NCBI RefSeq assembly: GCF_021401085.1
Contig: NZ_JACBFP010000007.1
Span: 1-64,000 of the forward strand
Length of the DNA: 64,000 nt
Direction: 5' to 3'
Source: Chryseobacterium sp. R2A-55
GTDB lineage: Bacteria; Bacteroidota; Bacteroidia; Flavobacteriales; Weeksellaceae
Of the stretch, positions 28,408 to 36,962 are shown piece by piece. Position numbers and translations under genes: made by a program. Numbering within the stretch: the stretch's first letter is position 1; every line of letters starts with the position of its first letter. Below the pieces are notes generated by a model. The model saw nothing but the letters and a program-made list of their open reading frames with translations. It had not been told where the DNA came from and searched no databases.

Positions 28408-28761
28408 TTATTTCGCACCTTTCAAAGAGGTGGAATCCACCACCAAAATAAAAATCTCCTCGTTGGGTTTTTTCATGAAATAGTTTTCCCGGGCGAACTT
28501 TTCTTTTTCTGATTTGTTGTTCATCAACTTTTTATAGAAATCGTCGTTCTTTTTGTATTCTGACTGATAATACGCCAGTTGCGCCTCATATTTTTTGATT
28601 TCACCATTTAATTCGTTCACCACCAAAAAAGAGGTGCTGTCAAAAAAAATCATCCACACCAGGAACAAAAAGATTGTGACCGAATATTTGTTCAAAAGAT
28701 AATTCTGGACGAACTTGAAAGAAGGCGACTTCGGCTTTATTTCCTTAATTAACGCTTTCAT
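28408..28761 (-). CDS. FtsB/DivIC-like septum formation protein
   Basis: Bitopic membrane protein of 117 residues. A cytoplasmic N-terminus of about 27 residues is followed by one membrane segment (VTIFLFLVWMIFFDSTSFLV) and a periplasmic coiled coil (NELNGEIKKYEAQLAYYQSE YKK). The ending ARENYFMKKPNEEIFILV is the conserved FtsB/DivIC tail. It should act in the divisome with FtsL/FtsQ-type partners. Its start overlaps the end of udk by 17 bp, so the two are translationally coupled. Confidence 0.88.
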   Translation of the reverse strand: MKALIKEIKPKSPSFKFVQNYLLNKYSVTIFLFLVWMIFFDSTSFLVVNELNGEIKKYEAQLAYYQSEYKKNDDFYKKLMNNKSEKEKFARENYFMKKPNEEIFILVVDSTSLKGAK

Positions 28762-29380
28762 TTTTTGCAGGTTTCTTTAAAGTGTTATTGATCACAGTGG
28801 AAAGAAAATCAATGGCGACCGTATTTTGCCTCATGTTTGGAACAATCAGGTCTGCCTCATTTTTAGAGGGTTCAATGAATTCCTGGTGCATTGGTTTCAG
28901 CGTGGTTTGGTAACGGTGAAGAACCTCTTGCAGATCGCGACCTCTTTCCTGGGTATCTCTGCGAATCCTTCTGATCAATCTTTCGTCTGAATCCGCATGA
29001 ACAAAGACTTTTAAATCATATTCATGGAGCAGCTCTTTATTGGTCAAAACCAAAATTCCTTCCACAATCAAAACGCTTCTAGGTTCCACCGTCACATGGT
29101 CTCCCGTTCTGGAATGGGTCACGAAAGAGTAAAGCGGCTGTTCGATACTTTCATTATTTTTCAACATTTTCACATGTTGGATTAAAAGGTCAAAGTCGAT
29201 TGATTTTGGATGGTCATAATTCAACTGCTCTCTCTCGGATAATGTAAGATGTTGATTATCATGATAATAATTATCCTGTGAAAGAACATTCACCCCTTCC
29301 GCATTCAACTGCTGCAGAATTTTATTAACCACTGTGGTTTTTCCCGAGCCGGTACCGCCTGCAATTCCGATGACGAGCAT
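28745..29380 (-). CDS. udk: Uridine kinase
   Basis: Phosphorylates uridine and cytidine to the monophosphates in pyrimidine salvage. It has 211 residues, the family length. The P-loop is GIAGGTGSGKTTVV at 5-18, then the SQDNYYHD motif, NYDHPKSIDFDLL and the lid-region RRIRRDTQERGRD. TATCTTTG at 29403-29396 (minus) is the -7 element. It is the first gene of a unit with the ftsB-like gene and possibly mutA. Confidence 0.96.
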   Translation of the reverse strand: MLVIGIAGGTGSGKTTVVNKILQQLNAEGVNVLSQDNYYHDNQHLTLSEREQLNYDHPKSIDFDLLIQHVKMLKNNESIEQPLYSFVTHSRTGDHVTVEPRSVLIVEGILVLTNKELLHEYDLKVFVHADSDERLIRRIRRDTQERGRDLQEVLHRYQTTLKPMHQEFIEPSKNEADLIVPNMRQNTVAIDFLSTVINNTLKKPAKNESVN

Positions 29381-29454
29381 AAATTTACTTTTTTACAAAG
29401 ATAAGGTTTTGACGGTATTACTTGTATTTTTTACAGCCAATTATTGAGCAAAAA

Positions 29455-30075
29455 TCACCCATGCTGTTCGATATTTAATACAAAATAAATCACCGCGACC
29501 ACTCTGGCAAAAAATTCCCGCGACTGGTTCCGATAGTAACTTCGGTTGGTCAAAACATCCTGAGCATCAAAACCGAGCGCATTCATGTCATTGTTCCGGG
29601 CATAAAAAAGCGCACGCAAATTGTGAAATCCCTGCGAAACAATGATCACATCATTCTGCCTGAAAACCGTTTTACAATTCTTGATGCTGAGCTGCGTTTT
29701 GAATCCTTTCGGGTCTTCTGTGATGATTTCTTCCGGTACGCCCTCTTCATAAACCAAATAATTTTTCATGGCTTTGGGTTCGTCGTAACCGGAACTTTTT
29801 TCGCCGCTGACAATAATACGTTTCACTTTTCCGTGATGGTAAAGAAGAGCGGCGGCATCCATTCTTGAGACAAAATACGGATTGGAAATCCCAGACTTCA
29901 TTTTGGGTGAAGTTCCCAATACAAGCGCAGTTTCACGCGGAGGAACTTTAGAAATTTTGGTATAAGTCCTTCCGTTGGTCAAAACAAAAACCCAGACATT
30001 TGCCAAAATCATCAGCAAAATCCCTATTTCAACCAGGTTGAAAAATGTTTTTAGGAGGTCCAGGATTTTTTTCAT
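29455..30075 (-). CDS. SanA/YdcF-like DUF218 membrane protein
   Basis: Protein of 206 residues with one N-terminal membrane anchor (IGILLMILANVWVFVLTNG) and a DUF218 domain: TALVLGTSPKM, VSRMDAAALLYHHGKVKRII, VSGEKSSGYDEPKAMKNYLV, and SQGFHNLRALFYARNNDMNA. The length and order fit SanA, which in enterobacteria affects vancomycin permeability and envelope barrier function. The biochemical activity is not established. Confidence 0.9.
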   Translation of the reverse strand: MKKILDLLKTFFNLVEIGILLMILANVWVFVLTNGRTYTKISKVPPRETALVLGTSPKMKSGISNPYFVSRMDAAALLYHHGKVKRIIVSGEKSSGYDEPKAMKNYLVYEEGVPEEIITEDPKGFKTQLSIKNCKTVFRQNDVIIVSQGFHNLRALFYARNNDMNALGFDAQDVLTNRSYYRNQSREFFARVVAVIYFVLNIEQHG

Positions 30076-30188
30076 TTTTAGAATGCCATCAGTTCACCCA
30101 TTTTTCAAATCTTCAATCTAACGCGTATTATTCCCAATTATCTGAAATGTAACAATACGTCTATTTTCTTTGCTCTATTCGCTATTTT

Positions 30189-31313
30189 TTAAAGTATATC
30201 AAAATTAACCTTTATTTTCTTACTCAAAACCACCGACATGCACGCCAAAATTTTACCGGATTTCTCTTCTTTTTGGGTAAGGTATTCATTTTCCAGCAGT
30301 TCCACTTCGCCTTCTTCCAAAATACATTCGCAGCTGCCGCAAATTCCGGATTTGCAGGAATACGGAACCGGATATTTCTGAATCAGCAGCTGCTGAAGCA
30401 GACGCATTCTGTTGTTTTTCAACGTGGTTTTGTACTCCTGATCAAAAAGTCTGAATTCCACCTCGATATCCTCCATGACGGGAAATTCCTTTTCTTGTGG
30501 ATAGATATCCTCATTGTATTCTTCAAACAGTTCAAAATGGATGTTCTTTTTCGGAATCCCATGGTTGAAACAGGCGTTTGCAAGTGATCTGATCATTTCG
30601 CCTTTGCCACAAATCAAGACTTCATCCACAGAATCCCAAAGTCTGGATTCTTCGTCGGTATCGTCTATCATCATCAATTGGTTAATAATCAGTCCAACTT
30701 TTTTCTCATCCAGCCTACCTTCCAGGAATGCATTTCCCACCTTTTCACGAGAATAGAAATAATGGACATGGAAGCGCGATTTGTTTTGTTCTGCCAGTTC
30801 ATCGATTTCTTTTTTAAAGGGAACTCCGTCGCGGGTTTTGTTTCCATAAAAAAGAAAAAGTCTGGTTCTGGGCTCATTGTGCAGAATATTTTTGAAATGG
30901 CTCAAGATGGGCGTAATTCCAATCCCGCCTGCAAAACCAATGATGGTGCGGAATTCATCGGGTTTGGAAACCAGTGTAAATCTTCCTTTCGGGGTGGAAA
31001 CTTCCACAAAATCCCCCACCTCAAAATCATGGAATAAATCTTTTGTGGAGCTTTCTTCCTGATTAATCTTAATTCCTAAGGAGAGATTTTTTTCATAAGG
31101 AGCGGAGGTCATGGAAAAATCATTGTAGTACATTTTTCCTTTGGAAGGGTACTTCAAAGTAACATACTGCCCAGCTTCAAACTTAAATTGGGACTTCAGA
31201 TTTTTTGGAATCTCAAATTCCAATGTAAAGGTGTTTTTGGTCAGTTCCTGCTTTTTCGCTAATTTTAGCAGATGAAATTCGGCCTGTTTTGCTTTAGGTA
31301 AAAGATTTTCCAT
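30189..31313 (-). CDS. Flavin/2Fe-2S oxidoreductase, PaaE-like ferredoxin reductase
   Basis: Electron-transfer flavoprotein of 374 residues. The FAD domain has YYNDFSMTSAPYEK, the NAD(P) domain has GFAGGIGITPILSHFKNIL, and a C-terminal plant-type ferredoxin domain carries the 2Fe-2S cysteines in CKSGICGSCECILEEG plus LACMSVV. The domain order matches PaaE-type and Hmp/NAD-reductase-like proteins, but no phenylacetate genes are nearby, so the physiological acceptor is unknown. TATTTTTG at 31334-31327 (minus) is the -7 element; the thioredoxin-like gene diverges from it. Confidence 0.9.
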   Translation of the reverse strand: MENLLPKAKQAEFHLLKLAKKQELTKNTFTLEFEIPKNLKSQFKFEAGQYVTLKYPSKGKMYYNDFSMTSAPYEKNLSLGIKINQEESSTKDLFHDFEVGDFVEVSTPKGRFTLVSKPDEFRTIIGFAGGIGITPILSHFKNILHNEPRTRLFLFYGNKTRDGVPFKKEIDELAEQNKSRFHVHYFYSREKVGNAFLEGRLDEKKVGLIINQLMMIDDTDEESRLWDSVDEVLICGKGEMIRSLANACFNHGIPKKNIHFELFEEYNEDIYPQEKEFPVMEDIEVEFRLFDQEYKTTLKNNRMRLLQQLLIQKYPVPYSCKSGICGSCECILEEGEVELLENEYLTQKEEKSGKILACMSVVLSKKIKVNFDIL

Positions 31314-31345
31314 ATCAATTCAAATTCAAAAATAATAAAAAATAA

Positions 31346-31918
31346 ATGAAAAAATTAATTCTGGGCATCTTGGTTTTCAGCCTGCTTACTGCCTGCAAAA
31401 AGGAAACAAATGTCACCGAAAATTCTGACACAACTCAAAATGACTCCATAGTCACTCCAGAATCCGATGAAGTTTCCGCAGAGATCATTCCATTCAAAGA
31501 AATTGAACTGACGCCAGAAGAGACTTCCAAAATGTTGGGTAAACAAGACAACGATACTTTGTATGTGACGAATTTCTTCGCCACCTGGTGCGGTCCATGT
31601 ATGCGCGAAATGCCTCATTTCAAGGAAAAAATCCAGGAAATGAAATCAGAACCGGTAAAATTCACTTTTGTAAGTCTGGACGAAAAAGAGGTCTGGAATA
31701 CTAAAGTAAAGGCGTTTGCAGAAGAAAACAACCTTTCCAAACACATTGTGCTTGTGGATGCAATGAACTTGAATCCCGAATTTTTTCACCAGAATTTCAA
31801 ACAGTGGGACGGCGGATCCATTCCGTTTACCTTGATGAGAAAAGGCGACAAAACCGACGAAACCGTGGGAATGATGAGCGCGGAAATGCTGGATTCAAAA
31901 ATAAAATCGTTTCAATAA
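31346..31918 (+). CDS. TlpA-like thioredoxin-fold lipoprotein
   Basis: Periplasm-facing lipoprotein of 190 residues. The lipobox is LLTAC, Cys 17. A low-complexity linker (18-48) precedes the thioredoxin fold with the redox motif WCGPC (C82, C85) in FFATWCGPCMREMP and the cis-Pro loop GGSIPFT. It probably reduces or oxidises thiols in the envelope, for example in cytochrome or metalloprotein maturation. It is divergent from the flavin reductase and 71 bp ahead of the FecCD permease gene. Confidence 0.9.
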   Translation: MKKLILGILVFSLLTACKKETNVTENSDTTQNDSIVTPESDEVSAEIIPFKEIELTPEETSKMLGKQDNDTLYVTNFFATWCGPCMREMPHFKEKIQEMKSEPVKFTFVSLDEKEVWNTKVKAFAEENNLSKHIVLVDAMNLNPEFFHQNFKQWDGGSIPFTLMRKGDKTDETVGMMSAEMLDSKIKSFQ

Positions 31919-31989
31919 AACGAGATTTCAAATCCAGAAAAAGTGGACTTCACGATACCAACAAACGAATTTTCCACGATTAAGAATAA

Positions 31990-32961
31990 ATGTCCAAATT
32001 TTTCAAAGTCCTTTGCTTACTGCTTTTTATCGGAACTGTGATTTCGGTAATCATCAATCTAAACATTGGTTTTTTGAAATTAAATTTCGCCGACTTTTTC
32101 ACTGAAAACCCAAATTCCCAGATTGCACAACTCCGCATTAACCGTGTTTGGGTAATGATTTTGGCAGGAATTTCCATTCCTACTTCCGGATTTCTCCTGC
32201 AGGAATATTTCCAGAATCCATTGGCAGGACCTTCGGTTTTGGGAATCACTTCCGTAGCAAGTCTGAGTGTAGCTTTCTACATCTTTTTCTCGCAAAACTG
32301 GTTGCTTCCTGAGTTTTTACAAAACAGTTTGCTGAGCATTTCCGCGATCATCGGAAGCTTATTGTTAATGCTGGTTTTGATTGGATTTTCGAACCGGTTT
32401 CAGGACAAGAGTTTTCTGATTATTTTCGGATTTCTGGTTTCGGCATTAGCGGGAGCAATTGTTTCCATGCTGCAGTTTTATGCGGATAACCAAAGTCTAA
32501 AAAACTATGTTTTATGGAGTTTTGGTGCAAACAATTCGGTTTCGGGAAACCAGATTTTTATTCTCTCGGTCATTGTTTTGATCGGACTGTTTTTTAGTTT
32601 TAAAACCATCAAACCGTTGATTGGAAATGCCTTGGGAACAGTTTACGCAAAGAGTTTGGGAGTGAATTTAAACGGCTTGAAAATATTGATCATCATAGCT
32701 TCCTCATTACTTTCTGCTTCTGTGACCGCATTTTTGGGCCCGATTTTGTTTATCGGAATTGTGGTCCCACATTTTTGCCGAATGATTTATAACCCTGCAA
32801 AACTTTGGCAACAGTGGATTTTAAATATGCTTCTGGGAATCTTAATTATGCTGGTTTTTTCATCGGTTTCAGAACTTACTCAATTTCCGCTGAATGTGAT
32901 CACTTCGTTGTTTGGGATACCGGTAATTCTGACGATGATGCTAAAGAAAAATGGGCACTAA
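31990..32961 (+). CDS. FecCD-type ABC transporter permease
   Basis: Integral membrane permease of 323 residues with about nine to ten segments, of the BtuC/FecCD family that moves iron-siderophores, haem or cobalamin. Characteristic blocks are LRINRVWVMILAGISIPTSG FLLQ (two adjacent pieces), NPLAGPSVLGITS, LWSFGANNSVSG, and the ATPase-contact region FLGPILFIGIVVPHFCRMIY. It is followed after 46 bp by its ATPase. No periplasmic binding protein gene accompanies it, so the substrate stays open. Confidence 0.93.
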   Translation: MSKFFKVLCLLLFIGTVISVIINLNIGFLKLNFADFFTENPNSQIAQLRINRVWVMILAGISIPTSGFLLQEYFQNPLAGPSVLGITSVASLSVAFYIFFSQNWLLPEFLQNSLLSISAIIGSLLLMLVLIGFSNRFQDKSFLIIFGFLVSALAGAIVSMLQFYADNQSLKNYVLWSFGANNSVSGNQIFILSVIVLIGLFFSFKTIKPLIGNALGTVYAKSLGVNLNGLKILIIIASSLLSASVTAFLGPILFIGIVVPHFCRMIYNPAKLWQQWILNMLLGILIMLVFSSVSELTQFPLNVITSLFGIPVILTMMLKKNGH

Positions 32962-33007
32962 TGTTCAGATAAAGTGAGCAAATTCGTGTATTAGTAGTAT
33001 TAAAAAT

Positions 33008-33931
33008 ATGTTTTTAGAACTAAAAAATACAACCATCGGATACAAAACACCTTTAATTAAAGGTGTTGAAACTTCATTGGATTTAGGCGATATCTGTCTG
33101 CTCATCGGGAACAATGGTGTGGGGAAAACCACTTTAATTAAAACCATACTCCATCAAAATCCAGTTTTGGGCGGAGCAATTTATATCAATCAGAAAAACA
33201 TAAAAACCCTTTCCAATAAGGAGATTGCCGAGCAAATCGCGGTGGTTTTTTCTAAAGCTCAGATTCCTGCGAATTACACGTTGACCGACTTGATTTCTTT
33301 GGGAAAATACATTCATTATCCCTATTATTTCGAGTTAAACGAAGCTGACAAAATCGAAGTACACGGAATTATTGAAAGTTTAAATCTGGCTCAATATAGG
33401 GATTTTCCACTGCAGAAACTATCCGACGGAAACCTTCAGAAAGCGATGATCGGCCGTGCTTTAGCGCAAAATTCACCCATGATTATTTTGGACGAACCCA
33501 CCACACATCTGGATGAGGAAAATAAAATCGCCATTTTGAAACTGCTCAGAAATCTCGCTAAAAAACAAAAAAAATTAATTCTCTTTTCTTCACATGATTG
33601 GCGATTGGCAAAGGAATTCTCAGATAAAATCTGGTTTGTGAAAGACCAAAAACTATCCGGGGGAATCACTGAAGACATCTTGATGAACAACGACGAACTG
33701 ACCAATCCACATCTTTTCAATTTCGATGAGCGATTTGTGGCGCCGCACATTCTGGCCCCGAATTTACCCAAAGAAATGCTCTACTCTTTTCTTCAAAAAA
33801 ACTTCAGAAAAAATCTGGAAAACCTCCAGTTTAAGTTCAAGGATGGTTTTTGGGAGATTTCTTCTGATACCATTCAAGAAAAATGTACTTCCTTTACAGA
33901 AATTGCAGATTTAATTGAAAAGCTTCATTAA
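33008..33931 (+). CDS. ABC transporter ATP-binding protein (iron-chelate type)
   Basis: ATPase partner of the preceding FecCD permease, 307 residues. Walker A is GNNGVGKTT near residue 36, the signature is LSDGNLQKAMIGRALA, Walker B is MIILDEPTTHLD, and the switch His is in FSSHDW. The C-terminal 60 residues extend beyond the usual FepC-type length (about 250) and look alpha-helical; no function is evident for them. Confidence 0.93.
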   Translation: MFLELKNTTIGYKTPLIKGVETSLDLGDICLLIGNNGVGKTTLIKTILHQNPVLGGAIYINQKNIKTLSNKEIAEQIAVVFSKAQIPANYTLTDLISLGKYIHYPYYFELNEADKIEVHGIIESLNLAQYRDFPLQKLSDGNLQKAMIGRALAQNSPMIILDEPTTHLDEENKIAILKLLRNLAKKQKKLILFSSHDWRLAKEFSDKIWFVKDQKLSGGITEDILMNNDELTNPHLFNFDERFVAPHILAPNLPKEMLYSFLQKNFRKNLENLQFKFKDGFWEISSDTIQEKCTSFTEIADLIEKLH

Positions 33932-33961
33932 TTCTGCATTTCGACGGATTGTTTAGTTTAT

Positions 33962-33977
33962 TATGCATGCATAGTAT
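33962..33977 (+). promoter_or_regulatory. Upstream MarR-type operator copy (fad operon)
   Basis: TATGCATGCATAGTAT, identical to the copies at 34040-34055 and before etfBA. Its palindromic core TATGCATGCATA is at 33962-33973, 78 bp (about 7.4 helical turns) before the second copy. Confidence 0.65.
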
Positions 33978-34039
33978 TATGTAAATCATATTAATTAATA
34001 TTCTGTATGTCAATCATTTACATTAATTATCAAAAATGC

Positions 34040-34071
34040 TATGCATGCATAGTATTTTTTGGTTACATTTG
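34040..34071 (+). promoter_or_regulatory. Promoter-proximal operator and -7 element of marR-fad operon
   Basis: CTATGCATGCATAG at 34039-34052 is a 14-bp perfect palindrome. TACATTTG at 34064-34071 is a perfect -7 element. The operator therefore covers the -33 position, so a bound dimer would block RNA polymerase. The element also shows that marR starts at 34095 and not at the earlier in-frame ATG at 34059. Confidence 0.75.
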
Positions 34072-34094
34072 TCTTGACCACATTTACCAAAGTT

Positions 34095-34547
34095 ATGAAC
34101 AAAACAAAAACCGAAAAAGTTGAGAATGTTGATTTGATTCTGAAATCGACTTGGTTAGCGGTTTCTAAAATGTATTCGGAAATGGCGCAAGATCACGATG
34201 CTACTGCAGTGCAAGCACTTACGCTTCTGAAAATAGATCCGAAAGCAGGAACCAGGAGCACCAACCTCGGTCCTAAAATGGCTATAGAACCCACCTCTTT
34301 GACCAGAATCATCAAACTACTGGAAGACAACGGATATATCTATAAGGAAAAAACCACGAACGACAAACGTGAAGTCATCATCAAACTAACCGATAAAGGA
34401 CTGAATTCCAGAAATATGTCAAAAGAAGTGGTGGTGAATTTCAATAAAACGATCATGGAAAAAATTCCACATGAGAAATTAGAGGTCTTCAAAGAAGTCA
34501 TGACGGAAATCCAGAAAATTACCTCAGATCTAAATAAGAAAAAATAA
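34095..34547 (+). CDS. MarR-family transcriptional regulator
   Basis: Winged-helix regulator of 150 residues. The recognition helix region is GPKMAIEPTSLTRIIKLLED and the wing is KTTNDKREVIIKLTDKG, both standard for MarR. The C-terminal helices form the dimer interface. It is the first gene of an operon with fadN, whose ATG begins immediately after its stop (34548). It probably represses its own operon by binding the TATGCATGCATA palindromes, with an acyl-CoA or fatty acid as inducer, as in other MarR regulators of fatty-acid degradation. That is inference from position. Confidence 0.92.
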   Translation: MNKTKTEKVENVDLILKSTWLAVSKMYSEMAQDHDATAVQALTLLKIDPKAGTRSTNLGPKMAIEPTSLTRIIKLLEDNGYIYKEKTTNDKREVIIKLTDKGLNSRNMSKEVVVNFNKTIMEKIPHEKLEVFKEVMTEIQKITSDLNKKK

Positions 34548-36941
34548 ATGAAAAGACGTATTAAACACGTAACCGTGCTTGGTTCGGGAATTATGGGAAG
34601 TGGAATTGCCGCGCATTTTGCAAATATCGGCGTTGAGGTTCTTCTTCTTGATATTGTGCCGTTCGAACTCACGGAAGCGGAACAGAAAAAAAGTCTTACC
34701 AAAGAAGACAAAGCAGTACGAAACAGAATAGCACAGGAAAATTTTGCGAAACTTCAAAAAGCAAGTCCTGCGCTACTCTACCACCCGAAATTTGCCGACA
34801 GAATCAAAGTTGGAAATTTCGATGACGATCTACCAAAAATCAAGAATACCGACTGGATCATCGAAGTTGTAGTTGAAAGACTGGACATCAAAAAATCGGT
34901 GTACGAAAAAATCGAGCAGTTCAGAAAACCGGGCACTTTGGTTTCCTCCAACACTTCCGGAATTCCGATCAATATGCTCATAGAAGGAAGAAGTGATGAT
35001 TTCAAACATTATTTCGCGGGGACTCATTTCTTTAACCCGGTGAGGTATTTGCCGCTTTTGGAAATCATCCCAACAAAATACACCGATCCAGAAATCGTGA
35101 AATTCTATCTGGATTACGGTTCAAAATTCTTGGGCAAAACCACCGTTTTGGCTAAAGACACTCCTGCATTTATCGCCAACAGAATCGGGGTCTTCTCCAT
35201 GATGAACCTGCTTCATGAGGTGAAAGGTTTAGGCCTGAATGTGACCGACATTGACAAATTAACCGGCCCCGTTATTGGTCGTCCGAAATCAGCGACCTTC
35301 AGAACCGCGGATGTTGTCGGACTGGATACTTTGGTTCACGTAGCAAACGGCGTTCGACAAAGCGGTGCCGAAACCAACAACTTCAACAATGTTTTCGCAT
35401 TGCCGGACTATATCCAGAAAATGGTCGATAACAATTGGTTGGGCTCAAAATCCGGACAGGGGTTCTTCAAGAAAGTGACCAATGCCGACGGAAAATCCGA
35501 AATCCTGGGCTTGAATTTAGATACGATGGAGTACGAACTTCAGGCGAAAACCAACTTCCCTACTCTCGAACTCACGAAAAATATCGATAAACCTATTGAC
35601 CGATTCAAAGTCTTAATCGGTGGAAAAGACAAAGCCGGAGCATTGTACAGAAAATCTCTGGGTGCATTGTTCGCTTACGTTTCTCATAAAGTGCCAGAAA
35701 TCTCCGATGAACTCTACAAAATAGACGATGCGATGAGCGCAGGTTTTGGGTGGGAAAACGGACCGTTTGAAATTTGGGATGCCGTGGGAATCCAAAAAGG
35801 GATCGAATTGGTAGAAGAAGCCGGTTACCAAGTTTCCGATTGGGTGAAGAATGTGGAATCTTTCTACAAAGTAAATGAAAAAGGCCACAAAATTTTCTTC
35901 GACCAAACCAAATCGAATTACGAAAACATTCCGGGACAGGAATCGTTCATTATCCTTGATCATATCCGAAAAGATAAAACGCTTTGGAGCAACTCCGAAT
36001 CCGCGATCCTGGATTTAGGCGATGGAATCATCAACTTTGAAATCCGTTCCAAAATGAATTCTCTCGGAGGTGGAGTTTTGGATGGATTGAACCGGGCCAT
36101 CGACCTTGCCGAAAAAGAATACGACGGTTTGGTGATTGGAAATCAAGGCGCTAATTTCTCTGTTGGAGCCAATTTGGCGATGATCCTGATGATGGCAATT
36201 GATCAGGATTGGGACGATTTGAATATGGCCATTGCCTACTTCCAAAAATCGATGATGCGGGTTCGCTATTCCTCTATTCCTGTAGTGGTTGCACCTTTCG
36301 GAATGACTTTAGGTGGTGGTTGCGAAATGACAATGCACGCAGACCGGGTGGTTGCAGCAGCAGAAACCTACATCGGGCTCGTCGAAACCGGAGTCGGCGT
36401 AATTCCTGGCGGTGGTGGAACCAAAGAACTTACCTTGAGAACCTGCAAAGATTTTGAAAAAGACGACGTGAAAACCAACCGACTTCGTGATGCTTTCATG
36501 AATATTGCGATGGGTAAAGTAGCGACTTCCGCTTACGAAGCTTTTGACATGCACATTCTCCAGAACCACAAAGACATCGTGGTGGTAGATAAAAACCGTC
36601 AGATCGCTGAAGCCAAAAAAGTAACGAAAATGCTTGCCGAACAAGGTTACACGCAACCCATCGAACAGAAAGTTACCGTTTTGGGTAAAGACGCGCTCGG
36701 AATGTTCTATGTAGGAACCGACCAGATGCTCGCCGGAAAATACATCTCCGAACACGACAAGAAAATCGCCGACAAACTCGGTTATGTAATGGTAGGCGGA
36801 AATCTTTCCGAACCAACTTTGGTGACTGAACAATACTTATTGAATCTTGAGCGGGAAACTTTCCTATCCTTGACCGGCGAAAGAAAAACTTTGGAAAGAA
36901 TTCAGTATATGTTACAGAATGGTAAACCGCTGAGAAACTAA
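34548..36941 (+). CDS. fadN: 3-hydroxyacyl-CoA dehydrogenase/enoyl-CoA hydratase
   Basis: Bifunctional beta-oxidation enzyme of 797 residues, order dehydrogenase then hydratase as in Bacillus FadN (about 790), not the hydratase-first FadB. The NAD loop is VLGSGIMGSGIAAHF at 10-24, the HAD signature appears in DTPAFIANRIGVFSM, and the crotonase half has GANFSVGANLAMILM (oxyanion region) and APFGMTLGGGCEM with VETGVGVIPGGGGTKELTLR. It follows marR directly and precedes the thiolase by 21 bp. Confidence 0.96.
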   Translation: MKRRIKHVTVLGSGIMGSGIAAHFANIGVEVLLLDIVPFELTEAEQKKSLTKEDKAVRNRIAQENFAKLQKASPALLYHPKFADRIKVGNFDDDLPKIKNTDWIIEVVVERLDIKKSVYEKIEQFRKPGTLVSSNTSGIPINMLIEGRSDDFKHYFAGTHFFNPVRYLPLLEIIPTKYTDPEIVKFYLDYGSKFLGKTTVLAKDTPAFIANRIGVFSMMNLLHEVKGLGLNVTDIDKLTGPVIGRPKSATFRTADVVGLDTLVHVANGVRQSGAETNNFNNVFALPDYIQKMVDNNWLGSKSGQGFFKKVTNADGKSEILGLNLDTMEYELQAKTNFPTLELTKNIDKPIDRFKVLIGGKDKAGALYRKSLGALFAYVSHKVPEISDELYKIDDAMSAGFGWENGPFEIWDAVGIQKGIELVEEAGYQVSDWVKNVESFYKVNEKGHKIFFDQTKSNYENIPGQESFIILDHIRKDKTLWSNSESAILDLGDGIINFEIRSKMNSLGGGVLDGLNRAIDLAEKEYDGLVIGNQGANFSVGANLAMILMMAIDQDWDDLNMAIAYFQKSMMRVRYSSIPVVVAPFGMTLGGGCEMTMHADRVVAAAETYIGLVETGVGVIPGGGGTKELTLRTCKDFEKDDVKTNRLRDAFMNIAMGKVATSAYEAFDMHILQNHKDIVVVDKNRQIAEAKKVTKMLAEQGYTQPIEQKVTVLGKDALGMFYVGTDQMLAGKYISEHDKKIADKLGYVMVGGNLSEPTLVTEQYLLNLERETFLSLTGERKTLERIQYMLQNGKPLRN

Positions 36942-36962
36942 TCACTAATAATTTAGATAAAA

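Noticed and set aside
34059-34094. In-frame upstream start of marR at 34059
   Set aside because: The -7 element TACATTTG at 34064-34071 would lie inside the coding region, so transcription starts after this ATG.
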